A stretch of 32,205 nucleotides of DNA from an uncultured Pseudomonadota bacterium (GTDB lineage Bacteria; Myxococcota_A; UBA796; UBA9615), in assembly GCA_937891735.1 (NCBI GenBank), contig CALAGR010000532.1, forward strand, positions 1-32,205. Direction: 5' to 3'. Both the position numbers and the translations under genes were made by a program. Each line of letters starts with the position of its first letter. Position 1 is the stretch's first letter. This document shows, in pieces, positions 25,407 to 32,205 of the stretch. The notes under the pieces are model-generated. The model saw only the letters and a program-made list of their open reading frames with translations, had not been told where the DNA came from and searched no databases.

Positions 25407-26071
25407 CGGTGGCATCCCGAGCAGTGGTTCGGCGGAGCGAGGGTGCGCGTGCCCGATACGTCCATCGGGGCGCCCTGCTCGTCAGCCTTGCGGGTGTAGT
25501 CGGCGGTGGTCACGTCCCAGGCCATGTTGGCGACCTGCTCGCGGGGCCGGAGCTTGCCGACGGGGTCGCGGTGGCAGTCCAGGCACCAGCTCATGCTGAG
25601 GGGCTGTTCCTGCGTCACGCGCTCCATCTGATCGATGCGGCCGTGACACTGGTTGCACCCGACACCGGCGGCCAGGTGCACGCTGTGGTCGAAGTACGCG
25701 TGATCCGGCAGCAGGTGCACCCGGGACCACGCCAGCTCCTCGCCGCCCTCGAAGCTGGCGACCAGCGGCTTGAGCAGCGGGCTGTCGGCCTTCACCACCT
25801 TGTGGCAGTTCATGCAGGTTGCAGCAGGGGGCACGGCGGCGGTGGCCGCGCGCTCGACGGTGTTGTGGCAGTACCGACAATCCATGCCCAGTTCGCCCGC
25901 GTGCAGCCGATGGCTGAACGCAACGGGCTGCTCGGGCTGGTATCCGACATCGGTAAACCAGGGCGAGAACCAGTACCAGATCGCTCCGGTCACGACGACG
26001 GCGGCCAGGGGCACGACGGCGGCGAGAACGGTCGGAAGATGGTTGGTCCAGCGCGGGAAGATGACAGCCAC
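25403..26071 (-). CDS. actA: alternative complex III subunit ActA (pentaheme cytochrome c)
   Basis: 222 residues from a GTG at 26071, chosen because the family begins near FPRWTNHLP and a GGGG-rich ribosome binding site lies about 6 bases upstream; in-frame starts further up (to 26149) are less likely. One N-terminal membrane helix (PTVLAAVVPLAAVVVTGAIW) anchors a periplasmic domain with five heme sites: CRYCH, CMNCH, CNQCH, CLDCH and CSGCH. FSHRLHAGELGMDCRYCHNT and DHSVHLAAGVGCNQCHG are typical of ActA. Its hemes collect electrons from ActB and pass them to ActE. It is the first gene of the long respiratory operon, and the 152-base gap before it holds the promoter-like and dyad elements. Confidence 0.93.
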   Translation of the reverse strand: MAVIFPRWTNHLPTVLAAVVPLAAVVVTGAIWYWFSPWFTDVGYQPEQPVAFSHRLHAGELGMDCRYCHNTVERAATAAVPPAATCMNCHKVVKADSPLLKPLVASFEGGEELAWSRVHLLPDHAYFDHSVHLAAGVGCNQCHGRIDQMERVTQEQPLSMSWCLDCHRDPVGKLRPREQVANMAWDVTTADYTRKADEQGAPMDVSGTRTLAPPNHCSGCHR

Positions 26072-26125
26072 TTCCTGCCCCTCTGCTGTTCGGCGTCTGA
26101 TGAGCCAGAGCCGTGTATTCACTGA

Positions 26126-26152
26126 GCTTTCTACCGGCCCCCGGTACAAAGC
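26126..26152. repeat. 27-base near-perfect dyad in actA leader
   Basis: On the minus strand the arms GCTTTGTACCGG and CCGGTAGAAAGC flank a GGG centre. They pair over 12 positions with a single mismatch. It lies 55-81 bases before the actA start and downstream of the predicted promoter, so it may be an mRNA leader stem-loop or the operator of a dimeric regulator. Confidence 0.5.
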
Positions 26153-26158
26153 GCGCGG

Positions 26159-26187
26159 ACCCTAACAGAGCCCCATAACGTCAACAA
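26159..26187 (-). promoter_or_regulatory. weak predicted promoter of the act-caa3 operon
   Basis: On the minus strand TTGTTG (26187-26182) and TAGGGT (26164-26159) are separated by 17 bases. Each matches the sigma-70 consensus at only about three positions, so an activator or another sigma factor may be needed. Confidence 0.25.
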
Positions 26188-26192
26188 CTGCC

Positions 26193-26206
26193 TGCGGAAG
26201 GCCGCA
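26193..26206 (-). terminator. hairpin after the second sco gene
   Basis: TGCGG-CCTT-CCGCA on the minus strand forms a 5-bp stem 17 bases after the sco stop, followed by a weak T-containing stretch (GGCAGTTGTTG). It may partly insulate the assembly genes from the act operon. Confidence 0.3.
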
Positions 26207-26223
26207 TGTGCAGGTAGCGGCCC

Positions 26224-26988
26224 CTAAAGACAGGATTCGGGGACCGCGGACAATGCAGCAAATCGATGCACAACCGCATCTCCCCTTGTGGCCTCGGGAG
26301 AAATAGACCCATGCCGCCTCGCGGCGCGCTCGAGCTCCTTGCGCTCCCGCAGCACGTGGCGCGACCGGTGATAGACCTCGTCCAGGCCGAGCTCGTCGAT
26401 GGCGTAGTAGCCGCGAATGCGGCCCTGCCAGTCGATCAGCACGAGCTTTTCGGTGTGTGCGATGTCCAGGAGCGCGCCGCCCGGCTCCACCTCGCGCTCG
26501 CCCATCGCCGTGGCGAAGCCGCCCTCGACGAGCCGACGCACCTCGGGCTCATCCCCCGTGATGAAGCTCCACACCCCGGCCTGCGCCCCGATCTCGGCGG
26601 CCTTGGTGGCCAGGACCTCGGGCGTATCGGTGGTGGGATCGACGGTCACGGTGAGCAGTCGGACGTCGTGGTCGAACGAGACGTACTTGTCCTGAAGCGA
26701 GTTCATGGCGGCCAGGATGCGCGGACAGACCGTGCGGCAGCTGGTGAAGAAGAAGCCGACGACCCACACGTCTCCCGCCATCTGCTCGGTGCCGAAGGGC
26801 GCGCCGTCCTGATCGACGAGACTGAACACCGGCAGCTGGCCCATCACGGGGGGCGGCGCCGGGACGTGGCGGGTGAGGGGCCGGATCAGCGGGATGAACA
26901 CCAGGCCGAAGATCACGCCCCAGACCCAGGGGTTCTGGTACCAGCGCAGGCCGTCACCGGCCGCCTTCGTCTCAGAAGATGCTGACAT
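26224..26988 (-). CDS. SCO1/SenC family copper chaperone (second copy)
   Basis: 254 residues from the ATG at 26988, overlapping the end of the farnesyltransferase gene by 17 bases. An N-terminal membrane anchor (WVWGVIFGLVFIPLI) precedes a thioredoxin-like domain with C-RTV-C (GFFFTSCRTVCPRI), TVTVDPTTDTPEVL and the copper-binding histidine in IAHTEKLVLID. This is the ordinary Sco layout: copper delivery or thiol reduction for the CuA site. The C-terminus extends about 60 residues past the usual end and is charged (LRERKELERAARRHG). It is clearly different from the Sco-like protein at 16883, so the two may serve different steps or different oxidases. Confidence 0.9.
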   Translation of the reverse strand: MSASSETKAAGDGLRWYQNPWVWGVIFGLVFIPLIRPLTRHVPAPPPVMGQLPVFSLVDQDGAPFGTEQMAGDVWVVGFFFTSCRTVCPRILAAMNSLQDKYVSFDHDVRLLTVTVDPTTDTPEVLATKAAEIGAQAGVWSFITGDEPEVRRLVEGGFATAMGEREVEPGGALLDIAHTEKLVLIDWQGRIRGYYAIDELGLDEVYHRSRHVLRERKELERAARRHGSISPEATRGDAVVHRFAALSAVPESCL

Positions 26989-27847
26989 CGACGGCGAGGG
27001 CGAGGATCAACGCGGGCAGGTAGGCCACCGAGAACAGGAAGAAGCCCCGGGCCCACTTGACCCCGGCGTCCGCCCGCAGCCCCCGGACCGCCCATCCGAC
27101 GAACCACAGGCCGAGCACGAGCGCCACTCCTCCGTACATCCAGCTCGCCACGCCCAGGGGGATCAGCGTCAGGGTGATGGGCACGAGGGCCAGCGACCAC
27201 GCGATGGCCTGGGCCTTCGCGACGCGGTCGCCGCGCACCACCGGCACTGTCTTGAAGCCCGCCCGGGCGTAGTCGTCCTTGCGGTACAGCGCGATGGCGA
27301 TGAAGTGCGGCAGCTGCCAGACCATCAGGATGCCGAACAGCGCCACGCCTCCGGGGTCGATGACGCCGCTGGCGGCGGTCCAGCCCATGAGCGGGGGGAT
27401 CGCGCCGGGCACCGCGCCCACGAGCAGGGACAGCGGAGTGCGCTGCTTCAGGGGCGTATAGACGAGCACATAGGACAGCAGGGCGAAGACGCCGAGGGCG
27501 GCGGTGACGGCGTTCACCAGCGCGTACAGCATCGCCGTCGCGAGCACCCCCAGCCCGATCCCGAACCACAGGGCGACGCGCGGGTTCATGCGCTGGGTGG
27601 GCAGCGGCCGTCCCGCCGTCCGGGCCATGCGCCCGTCGATGTTCCGCTCCAGGTACTGGTTGAGCACGTTGGCGCTCGCGACGGCCAGGGCCGTACCGAG
27701 CAGCGCCGTGACCACCAGGGGCGCATCGAACGCGCCGCCCGCGAGGGCGTAGCCGCCCAGCGCCATCAGGACGTTCATCCGGGTGATCTTCGGCTTCGTC
27801 AGCTCCCAGAGGTCGCGGACGACAGAGGGCTTGGAAACGCGACTCAC
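26972..27847 (-). CDS. ctaB: protoheme IX farnesyltransferase (heme O synthase)
   Basis: 291 residues from a GTG at 27847, supported by GGAGGT 5 bases upstream and by a GTGA overlap with the preceding gene. It has about nine membrane helices of the UbiA superfamily. The prenyl-diphosphate site is visible in SANVLNQYLERNIDGRMARTAGRPLP (here NVLNQYLERNIDGRM and RTAGRPLP), with the second loop YRKDDYARAG. The protein attaches a farnesyl chain to heme b to make heme O, needed for the caa3 oxidase; no heme A synthase (CtaA) is seen in this window. The symbol cyoE is a synonym. It is coupled to the cysteine-rich protein upstream and to sco downstream. Confidence 0.94.
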   Translation of the reverse strand: MSRVSKPSVVRDLWELTKPKITRMNVLMALGGYALAGGAFDAPLVVTALLGTALAVASANVLNQYLERNIDGRMARTAGRPLPTQRMNPRVALWFGIGLGVLATAMLYALVNAVTAALGVFALLSYVLVYTPLKQRTPLSLLVGAVPGAIPPLMGWTAASGVIDPGGVALFGILMVWQLPHFIAIALYRKDDYARAGFKTVPVVRGDRVAKAQAIAWSLALVPITLTLIPLGVASWMYGGVALVLGLWFVGWAVRGLRADAGVKWARGFFLFSVAYLPALILALAVDVSIF

Positions 27848-28350
27848 CGTCCACCTCCTTGGAGCCGCACGTGGGCGAACGCCTCGGGCAGCAGCTCCTT
27901 GCAGTACGCGGACAGCTGGCCGTACGACCCGGCGCACTCCTTGTCCTGCCCCTCGCGCCGCTCGATGCCGCGCTCGCGGCACTCCTTCACACCCATGCCC
28001 GTGTGCCCGATCTTGTCCCTCAGGCCGAGACACTCCTCGGTCCGGTCCTGGCCCGCGAGGCAGGCGGACATCACCCGGTCGATGGAGGCGTCGCACAGGC
28101 CGACCAGGGCCATGCAGTTCGGTCTCCACTCCAGGACCTCGTCCACGCACTGCTCGACCGTGGCGGTCGCCCCGGCCTCCTGCATGTGCGCCAGGGTCAG
28201 GCCGATGTGGTCCTCGGACTCGAAGTACTTCGCCGTCGATCCGTAGCCCATCACCACCCAGATCAGCACCACGAAGGCCGCGAGCACGATCAGACCGGAC
28301 GAGCGCCCGGCACCAGATTCGTCATTACTCACAGGGACTTGGGGCTGCAT
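27844..28350 (-). CDS. membrane-anchored cysteine-rich protein of unknown function
   Basis: 168 residues from the ATG at 28350; I do not recognise a family. One helix (GLIVLAAFVVLIWVVMGYG) follows a short polar N-terminus, so the rest probably faces the periplasm. That part has eight cysteines in a mostly helical, charged sequence. Their spacings are 10, 6, 10, 9, 16, 14 and 10 residues, so several pairs are C-x9/10-C, recalling the disulfide-linked helical hairpins (CHCH) of mitochondrial oxidase-assembly factors. No CxxC or heme motif is present. Its stop overlaps the ctaB start (GTGA), and ctaB and sco follow, so a role in oxidase assembly is a reasonable guess. A good sigma-70-like promoter precedes it. 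Confidence 0.75.
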   Translation of the reverse strand: MQPQVPVSNDESGAGRSSGLIVLAAFVVLIWVVMGYGSTAKYFESEDHIGLTLAHMQEAGATATVEQCVDEVLEWRPNCMALVGLCDASIDRVMSACLAGQDRTEECLGLRDKIGHTGMGVKECRERGIERREGQDKECAGSYGQLSAYCKELLPEAFAHVRLQGGGR

Positions 28351-28380
28351 GGGGGCGGGCTCTCCTATCTCGGCGGCCGG

Positions 28381-28408
28381 ATGGTACTCAGGACAAGGGT
28401 CAAGTCAA
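28381..28408 (-). promoter_or_regulatory. predicted sigma-70 promoter of the assembly operon
   Basis: On the minus strand TTGACT (28408-28403, 5 of 6) and TACCAT (28386-28381, 4 of 6) are 16 bases apart, about 30 bases before the ATG at 28350. It fits transcription of the cysteine-rich protein, ctaB and sco. It fills most of the 83-base gap after the regA stop. Confidence 0.45.
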
Positions 28409-28433
28409 CGCAATGACGAAGGGCAGGATCCGG

Positions 28434-28982
28434 TCAGCCGGGCCGGAACTTGCGCAGCTTGCGCTGCAGGGACTGGCGGTGGATCCCGAGCCACCGCGCC
28501 GCCTGGCTGATGTTCCCGTCGCACTGCAGCAGCACGTACTCGACGTACTCCCGCTCGTGCAGGGCCAGGCTCTCGCGGCTCTCGGGCACCGCCACCTCCT
28601 GGGGATCCGGATCGTCGGTCCAGAGCGCGCGCTCCAGGCGCTGGATCGACACGGGCTTCGCCAGGTAGTTGACCGCCCCCCTCTTCACCGCGGTCACGGC
28701 CGTGGACAGGCTGCCGTAGCCGGTCAGGATCACGGCGCGGACCTCCGGGGCGCCCTGCAGCAGGACCTGCACGATCTCGACGCCGTCATCGACTCCCACC
28801 CGCAGATCCACCACGGCGAAGCGCGGCACCATCCCCGCCTCGAGCAGGCCCTGGGTGGCTTCGAGGCTCGCCGCCTGCCACACGCGGTAGCCGCGATCCT
28901 GGAACTCCAGCTGGAGCGTCTCACGCAGCCCCGCGTCGTCCTCGACGATGAGCAGGTCGACCGGATCGATGGCTGAGTTCAC
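28434..28982 (-). CDS. regA: RegA/PrrA/ActR-type response regulator
   Basis: 182 residues from a GTG at 28982 that overlaps the regB stop (GTGA) and follows AGGAG at 7 bases. Receiver domain: LLIVEDDAGLRETL, phospho-acceptor D59 in AVVDLRVG, ILTGYGSLSTAV, and lysine in NYLAKPVS. A Fis-like helix-turn-helix ends the protein: EREYVEYVLLQCDGNISQAARWLGIHRQSLQRKLRKF, written here in parts as CDGNISQAARWLGIH and RQSLQRKLRK. This short receiver-plus-Fis layout is that of RegA/PrrA/ActR, the global redox regulators of oxidase, nitrogen and photosynthesis genes in proteobacteria. The act-caa3 and ctaB genes nearby are likely targets (inference). Confidence 0.88.
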   Translation of the reverse strand: MNSAIDPVDLLIVEDDAGLRETLQLEFQDRGYRVWQAASLEATQGLLEAGMVPRFAVVDLRVGVDDGVEIVQVLLQGAPEVRAVILTGYGSLSTAVTAVKRGAVNYLAKPVSIQRLERALWTDDPDPQEVAVPESRESLALHEREYVEYVLLQCDGNISQAARWLGIHRQSLQRKLRKFRPG

Positions 28983-30226
28983 GGCAGCACTCCTGGGGGG
29001 AACGCCTCGAACGGCAGGACAAGCGCGGCCACAGCGCCTCCTCCGACCCGATCCTCGAGCAGAAGCCGGCCGCCGAGGGCAACCGCGAGCGCATGCGCGT
29101 TGTACAGGCCGAGGCCCGTTCCGTCGGCTTTTGTCGTCAAGAAGGGCTGCCCGAGGTTCTGGCGCACGAGATCCGGCCAGCCCGAGCCCGTGTCCGACAC
29201 CGCGATGCGCAACCGCCCCCCGGTCCCGTCGACCTCCACGTCCACCGGCCGAGCCCGTCCGGGCATGGCCTCGGCGGCGTTGTCGAGCAGGTTGAGCAGC
29301 GCCTGGGTGAAGGCAAGGGCGGGCAGCACGATGGGGGCGATGGGCGCCCCGACCACCCGCAGCTCCGCGGTGCGCCCTCCCGATGACCAGCTGGAGCAGA
29401 CCTGCTGGACCAGGGCGGCGGGCTCGACCCGCTCCATGCGCAGCTCTCCGGGCTCGAGCTGCTTGCCCACCATCTTGCGAAGCACGGCCTCGCAGCGCTC
29501 CGCCGCTTCGTTCGCCGCCACGAGGTCGGGGTCGTTGCCGTCCACCTTGCTGCGTCCCAGCCGCTCCAGACGCATGCGCAGGGTGTTCAGCGGCGTGGCC
29601 AGCTCGTGGGACACGCCGGCCGCCAGGGCTCCCGCCGCCCGCAGCCGGTCCCCCCGCTCCTGGTGCTCCTTGAGGTTGAGGAGGAGTCGACGGTGCTCCT
29701 TGAGCGTGTCCGACAGCCACCGCGTGAAGCCCCAGATGACCACCGCCACCAGCACCTGCGACGGCAGCACCACGCTCACCGGCGTCGGGCGCACGGGCAG
29801 GGCGGGGGGCAGCAGCGGGAGCAGGGTGATCGAAGCGAGGGCTGCGATCAGCAGGGCGATGTGGGCCACGCTCCGGCCACCGCTGAGGAGCAGCGCGCCC
29901 AGCGCGGCGTGCACGAAGACCAGCGGCGCGAGCGGGTTCCAGGCGCCGCCGGACAGCAGCAGCAGGCTGGTGAGCGCCGCGACGTCCAGCGACAGCTGCA
30001 CCAGCACCAGGTAGCCGCTCAGCCCGCGGTCCCCGAGCATCCAGCGGTGGGTGGCGAAGTTGAGCAGCGCGAGGCCGCCCACGACGGCCAGGAACGCGGT
30101 CAGCAGCGCCGGGTCGAGCCAGCCGAGCCGCAGCGCCGGGACGACCACCGCGAGCTGACCGATGATCGCGACCCAGCGGAGCCGGGTCAGCAGGGTCAGG
30201 TCGCGCGCGGCCATGTCCGGGGTCAT
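28979..30226 (-). CDS. regB: RegB/PrrB-type redox sensor histidine kinase
   Basis: 415 residues from the ATG at 30226. Six membrane helices fill residues about 15-175. Within them G93-G94-A-W-N97-P98-L is close to the ubiquinone-binding GGxxNPF signature of RegB. The H-box is GVS-H207-ELATPLNTL, and C245 (AAERCEAVL) sits where RegB has its redox-active cysteine. The ATPase part has LLNLLDNAAEAM (N box), DTGSGWP (G1) and GTGLGLYNAHALA (G2). Known RegB senses the quinone pool and disulfide state and phosphorylates RegA. It overlaps regA by GTGA, so the pair is co-translated. A promoter-like element lies so close that the mRNA may be leaderless. Confidence 0.9.
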   Translation of the reverse strand: MTPDMAARDLTLLTRLRWVAIIGQLAVVVPALRLGWLDPALLTAFLAVVGGLALLNFATHRWMLGDRGLSGYLVLVQLSLDVAALTSLLLLSGGAWNPLAPLVFVHAALGALLLSGGRSVAHIALLIAALASITLLPLLPPALPVRPTPVSVVLPSQVLVAVVIWGFTRWLSDTLKEHRRLLLNLKEHQERGDRLRAAGALAAGVSHELATPLNTLRMRLERLGRSKVDGNDPDLVAANEAAERCEAVLRKMVGKQLEPGELRMERVEPAALVQQVCSSWSSGGRTAELRVVGAPIAPIVLPALAFTQALLNLLDNAAEAMPGRARPVDVEVDGTGGRLRIAVSDTGSGWPDLVRQNLGQPFLTTKADGTGLGLYNAHALAVALGGRLLLEDRVGGGAVAALVLPFEAFPPGVLP

Positions 30227-30232
30227 GGGTGG

Positions 30233-30261
30233 AATATGACCGTGATCATGTCTGATGTCAG
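30233..30261 (-). promoter_or_regulatory. predicted regBA promoter, possibly leaderless
   Basis: On the minus strand CTGACA (30261-30256, 5 of 6, overlapping the mutY stop) and CATATT (30238-30233, 4 of 6) are 17 bases apart. Only 6 bases separate the -10 from the ATG at 30226, so transcription would start at the start codon itself. No ribosome binding site is visible before that ATG. Confidence 0.35.
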
Positions 30262-31376
30262 CGCAGCGACTGGTTGCAGGCGGACAGGTCGATGGCCTTG
30301 CGACTCACCGTGGGCAGGCCGAGCTCGGGCAGTTCCTCCGCGTCGATCCAGCGGCGCTCCGGGCCGTCGGCGGCGTACGACGGAGTCCCCGCGGCGCGAG
30401 GCGGGGTGCCGGCGACGGCCTGGTAGACGTGCACGGTCCAGTGGCGGTGGGAGAAGCGGTGCTCCACGCGGCCGACCGGCACCGGCGGGCCGAGGTCGCT
30501 GGCATCCTGCTCGAGATCGCTGACCAGTCCACCCAGCGCGCGCGCTGCCGTGGACCCGACGGACACCGTGCGCCCCGGCAGCTCCCACAGGCCGCCGAGC
30601 AGGCCGTCGAAGGGGCGCCGCTCCAGCAGGAAGCGCCCGTCCGGCAGGTCGATGCGCAGGGCCACCCGGACCTCGAAGGTCAGCTTCTGTTTGCGCTTGG
30701 GGCGCGGATAGTCCTCCACGTCCCCCACCGCCAGCGCCTCGCATCCCCGCGCGAGAGGGCAGCGGGAGCACAGGGGCCCGCTGGGCTTGCAGACGGTGGC
30801 GCCCAGATCCATCAACGCCTGGTTGAAGTCTCCCGGACGGTCCTGGGGCAGCACCTCCTCGGCGAGGCCCCACAGGACCCGGAGCGTGTCCGCGCGGTCC
30901 GGCGCGCCGTCCACCCGAAACAGCCGACTGAGCACGCGGATGACGTTGCCGTCGAGGATCGGCAGGGGGTCGTTCCAGGCCGCGGACAGGATCGCCCCGA
31001 GGGTGTAGCGGCCGATGCCCTTGATGGCGCCGAGGGCCGCGGGAGCGCGGGGGAGCTGTCCCCCGTTGTCGGCCACCACCTGCCTCGCGCCGGCGTGCAG
31101 GTTGCGGGCGCGGCGATAGAAGCCCAGGCCCGACCACGCCGCGAGCACGTCTTCTTCGTCCGCGGCGGCCAGCGCCCCGACGGTGGGGAAGCGCTCCAGG
31201 AACCGCTGGTAGTAGGGGATCACCACGTCCACGCGGGTCTGCTGCAGCATCACCTCGCTGACCCAGATGCGGTACGGGTCGCCACAGCCGCGCCAGGGCA
31301 GCGTGCGGCCATGAGCGTCGAACCACGGCAGGAGCGCGGGGGCCACCGTCGAAGCGCTCAGCGCGCGCGGGAGCAC
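30258..31376 (-). CDS. mutY: A/G-specific adenine glycosylase
   Basis: 372 residues, assuming the GTG at 31376, 12 bases after the upstream stop. No ATG exists in a suitable place; a GTG at 31346 is the alternative. The glycosylase domain has RTLPWRGCGDPYRIWVSEVMLQQT in two familiar pieces (PWRGCGDPYRIWVSE and VMLQQTRV), GIKGIGRYTLGAI helix-hairpin-helix, catalytic Asp in PILDGNVIRVL, and the iron-sulfur loop C-x6-C-x2-C-x5-C (CKPSGPLCSRCPLARGC). A C-terminal NUDIX-like MutT domain (FLLERRPFDGLLGGLWELPG) recognises 8-oxoguanine. The enzyme removes adenine mispaired with 8-oxoguanine. It is a housekeeping gene without a functional tie to its neighbours. Confidence 0.92.
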   Translation of the reverse strand: MLPRALSASTVAPALLPWFDAHGRTLPWRGCGDPYRIWVSEVMLQQTRVDVVIPYYQRFLERFPTVGALAAADEEDVLAAWSGLGFYRRARNLHAGARQVVADNGGQLPRAPAALGAIKGIGRYTLGAILSAAWNDPLPILDGNVIRVLSRLFRVDGAPDRADTLRVLWGLAEEVLPQDRPGDFNQALMDLGATVCKPSGPLCSRCPLARGCEALAVGDVEDYPRPKRKQKLTFEVRVALRIDLPDGRFLLERRPFDGLLGGLWELPGRTVSVGSTAARALGGLVSDLEQDASDLGPPVPVGRVEHRFSHRHWTVHVYQAVAGTPPRAAGTPSYAADGPERRWIDAEELPELGLPTVSRKAIDLSACNQSLR

Positions 31377-31387
31377 CGGGGGGGAGT

Positions 31388-32205
31388 TCAGCGGGGAGGG
31401 GCCATGCGCAGCGCCTGCTGCACCAGCACCGGCTGCCCGGTCATGTCGAACTGGATGACCGCCATCAACACCTCGCCGGGAGCCACGCGCACCACCCGGG
31501 CGCCGTCGGGGCCCACCACGGAGCCCTTCTCGACCACGAACTCGTCCCCCCTCGTGGAGCGCAGCAGCGCGCGGGACTCGTCGCCGCTGCCGAAGGTCTG
31601 CTTCAGCACGAGATCGCGGAGGGGGGTCACGGCCAGATCGTTGGGATCGCAGGGCGGAACGCTGCCAGGCATCCACGTGGGCGGCAGCACCGCGCTGGCC
31701 GACGGGTCCGCGGCGGGCACGGCCTCGGTCGGCTCGGCGCCGGGAGCCGGCTTGGATGCAGGATCGCTGGTCACCTCTGCCTGGGCCTCGGCGGGCGCCG
31801 CCGCCTGGGCGGGCACCGCGGCTGCTACCTGGGCCGGGGTTGCCGCCTCCAGCCCCGCGCTCACGGGCCACGCCTCGGTAACCTCGGGGATGGACTCGGG
31901 GGTGGGCCCGGACCCCGCACGGGCGGCTTCCAGGCGGGCCTCTTCCGCCAGGAGCGCGGCCAGGCTGCCCCCGGACGCGTCACGATCGGCCGGCTCGGCG
32001 GCGGCCTGGGGGATCACTCCGGCCTCCGGCACGGCTTCCCCGGGGGTGCCGGCCAGCTGCTCGTCGCCCGCCTCCTCAACGGTTGTGATCTCGGACTCGG
32101 AAGCGGCCGCCTGGGCCTGCGCCTCGGCGGCCCGGGCCTCCTCCTCCGCGGCGGCGCGCTTCGCTTCGGCGGCCCGCTCCGCGTCGAGCCGGGCCTGCTC
32201 CTCGG
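31388..32205 (-). CDS. TolA/PilP-like envelope protein (3' part; start lies beyond the window)
   Basis: The frame stays open to the right edge, so at least 272 residues are visible and the N-terminus is missing. The first visible part is a charged helix of the TolA type (EEQARLDAERAAEAKRAAAE and then EEEARAAEAQ), likely a coiled coil. It is followed by about 130 residues rich in Ala, Pro and Glu with no fold. The last 75 residues form a small beta domain (TPLRDLVLKQTFGSGDESRA, LLRSTRGDEFVVEKGSVVG, VRVAPGEVLMAV, FDMTGQPV) that recalls the C-terminal domain of the type IV pilus protein PilP. This would make it an inner-membrane-anchored periplasmic linker. The resemblance is moderate, and it ends 12 bases before mutY. 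Confidence 0.6.
   Translation of the reverse strand, partial: EEQARLDAERAAEAKRAAAEEEARAAEAQAQAAASESEITTVEEAGDEQLAGTPGEAVPEAGVIPQAAAEPADRDASGGSLAALLAEEARLEAARAGSGPTPESIPEVTEAWPVSAGLEAATPAQVAAAVPAQAAAPAEAQAEVTSDPASKPAPGAEPTEAVPAADPSASAVLPPTWMPGSVPPCDPNDLAVTPLRDLVLKQTFGSGDESRALLRSTRGDEFVVEKGSVVGPDGARVVRVAPGEVLMAVIQFDMTGQPVLVQQALRMAPPR

Noticed and set aside
28983..29720. N-terminal extension of the RegA-type regulator across regB
   Set aside because: It is an antiframe of the regB kinase domain. The GTG at 28982 with AGGAG and a GTGA overlap gives the usual RegA length.

Overview
The window is GC-rich throughout (roughly 70% by eye), tightly packed and Gram-negative in character: periplasmic multiheme cytochromes, lipoproteins, a Tat-type signal and a TolA/PilP-like envelope protein. 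It carries alternative complex III (ACIII) fused in one operon to an A2-type caa3 oxidase, plus RegBA, NnrS and a NapF-type ferredoxin. This points to a respiring, probably nitrogen-oxide-using, Myxococcota/Deltaproteobacteria-like organism. The taxon is an inference; there is no rRNA or tRNA. No insertion sequence, CRISPR array or phage gene was seen.

Layout. 1-426 (+) is the end of a NapF-like ferredoxin. It converges on a heptaheme cytochrome c fused to a cytochrome b561-like membrane domain (413-1912, -). Across a 188-bp divergent region that holds two perfect inverted repeats lies a diheme c4-like cytochrome (2101-2766, +). After a strong hairpin comes a plus-strand operon (2855-11083): a radical SAM/SPASM protein, a B12-binding-type radical SAM protein, an MBL-fold hydrolase, an SDR epimerase, a second B12-binding-type radical SAM protein, a tryptophanase and NnrS. 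Most of its junctions overlap by 1-4 bases. I know no named pathway with this gene set, and it is the best candidate here for an undescribed system.

11093-26071 (-) is one long respiratory operon read from right to left: actA-B-C-D-E-F, a membrane-anchored cytochrome c, a Sco-like protein, coxB (with cytochrome c domain), coxA (A2 type), coxC, coxD, apbE and a NarL-type response regulator. ACIII oxidises quinol, the cytochrome c domains carry the electrons, and caa3 reduces oxygen. The leader before actA holds a 27-nt near-perfect dyad.

26224-28350 (-) is an oxidase-assembly group: a cysteine-rich membrane-anchored protein of unknown function, protoheme farnesyltransferase (heme O synthase) and a second Sco. 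28434-30226 (-) encodes a RegA/RegB-type redox two-component system, a likely regulator of the respiratory genes. 30258-31376 (-) is mutY, and the window ends inside a TolA/PilP-like gene.
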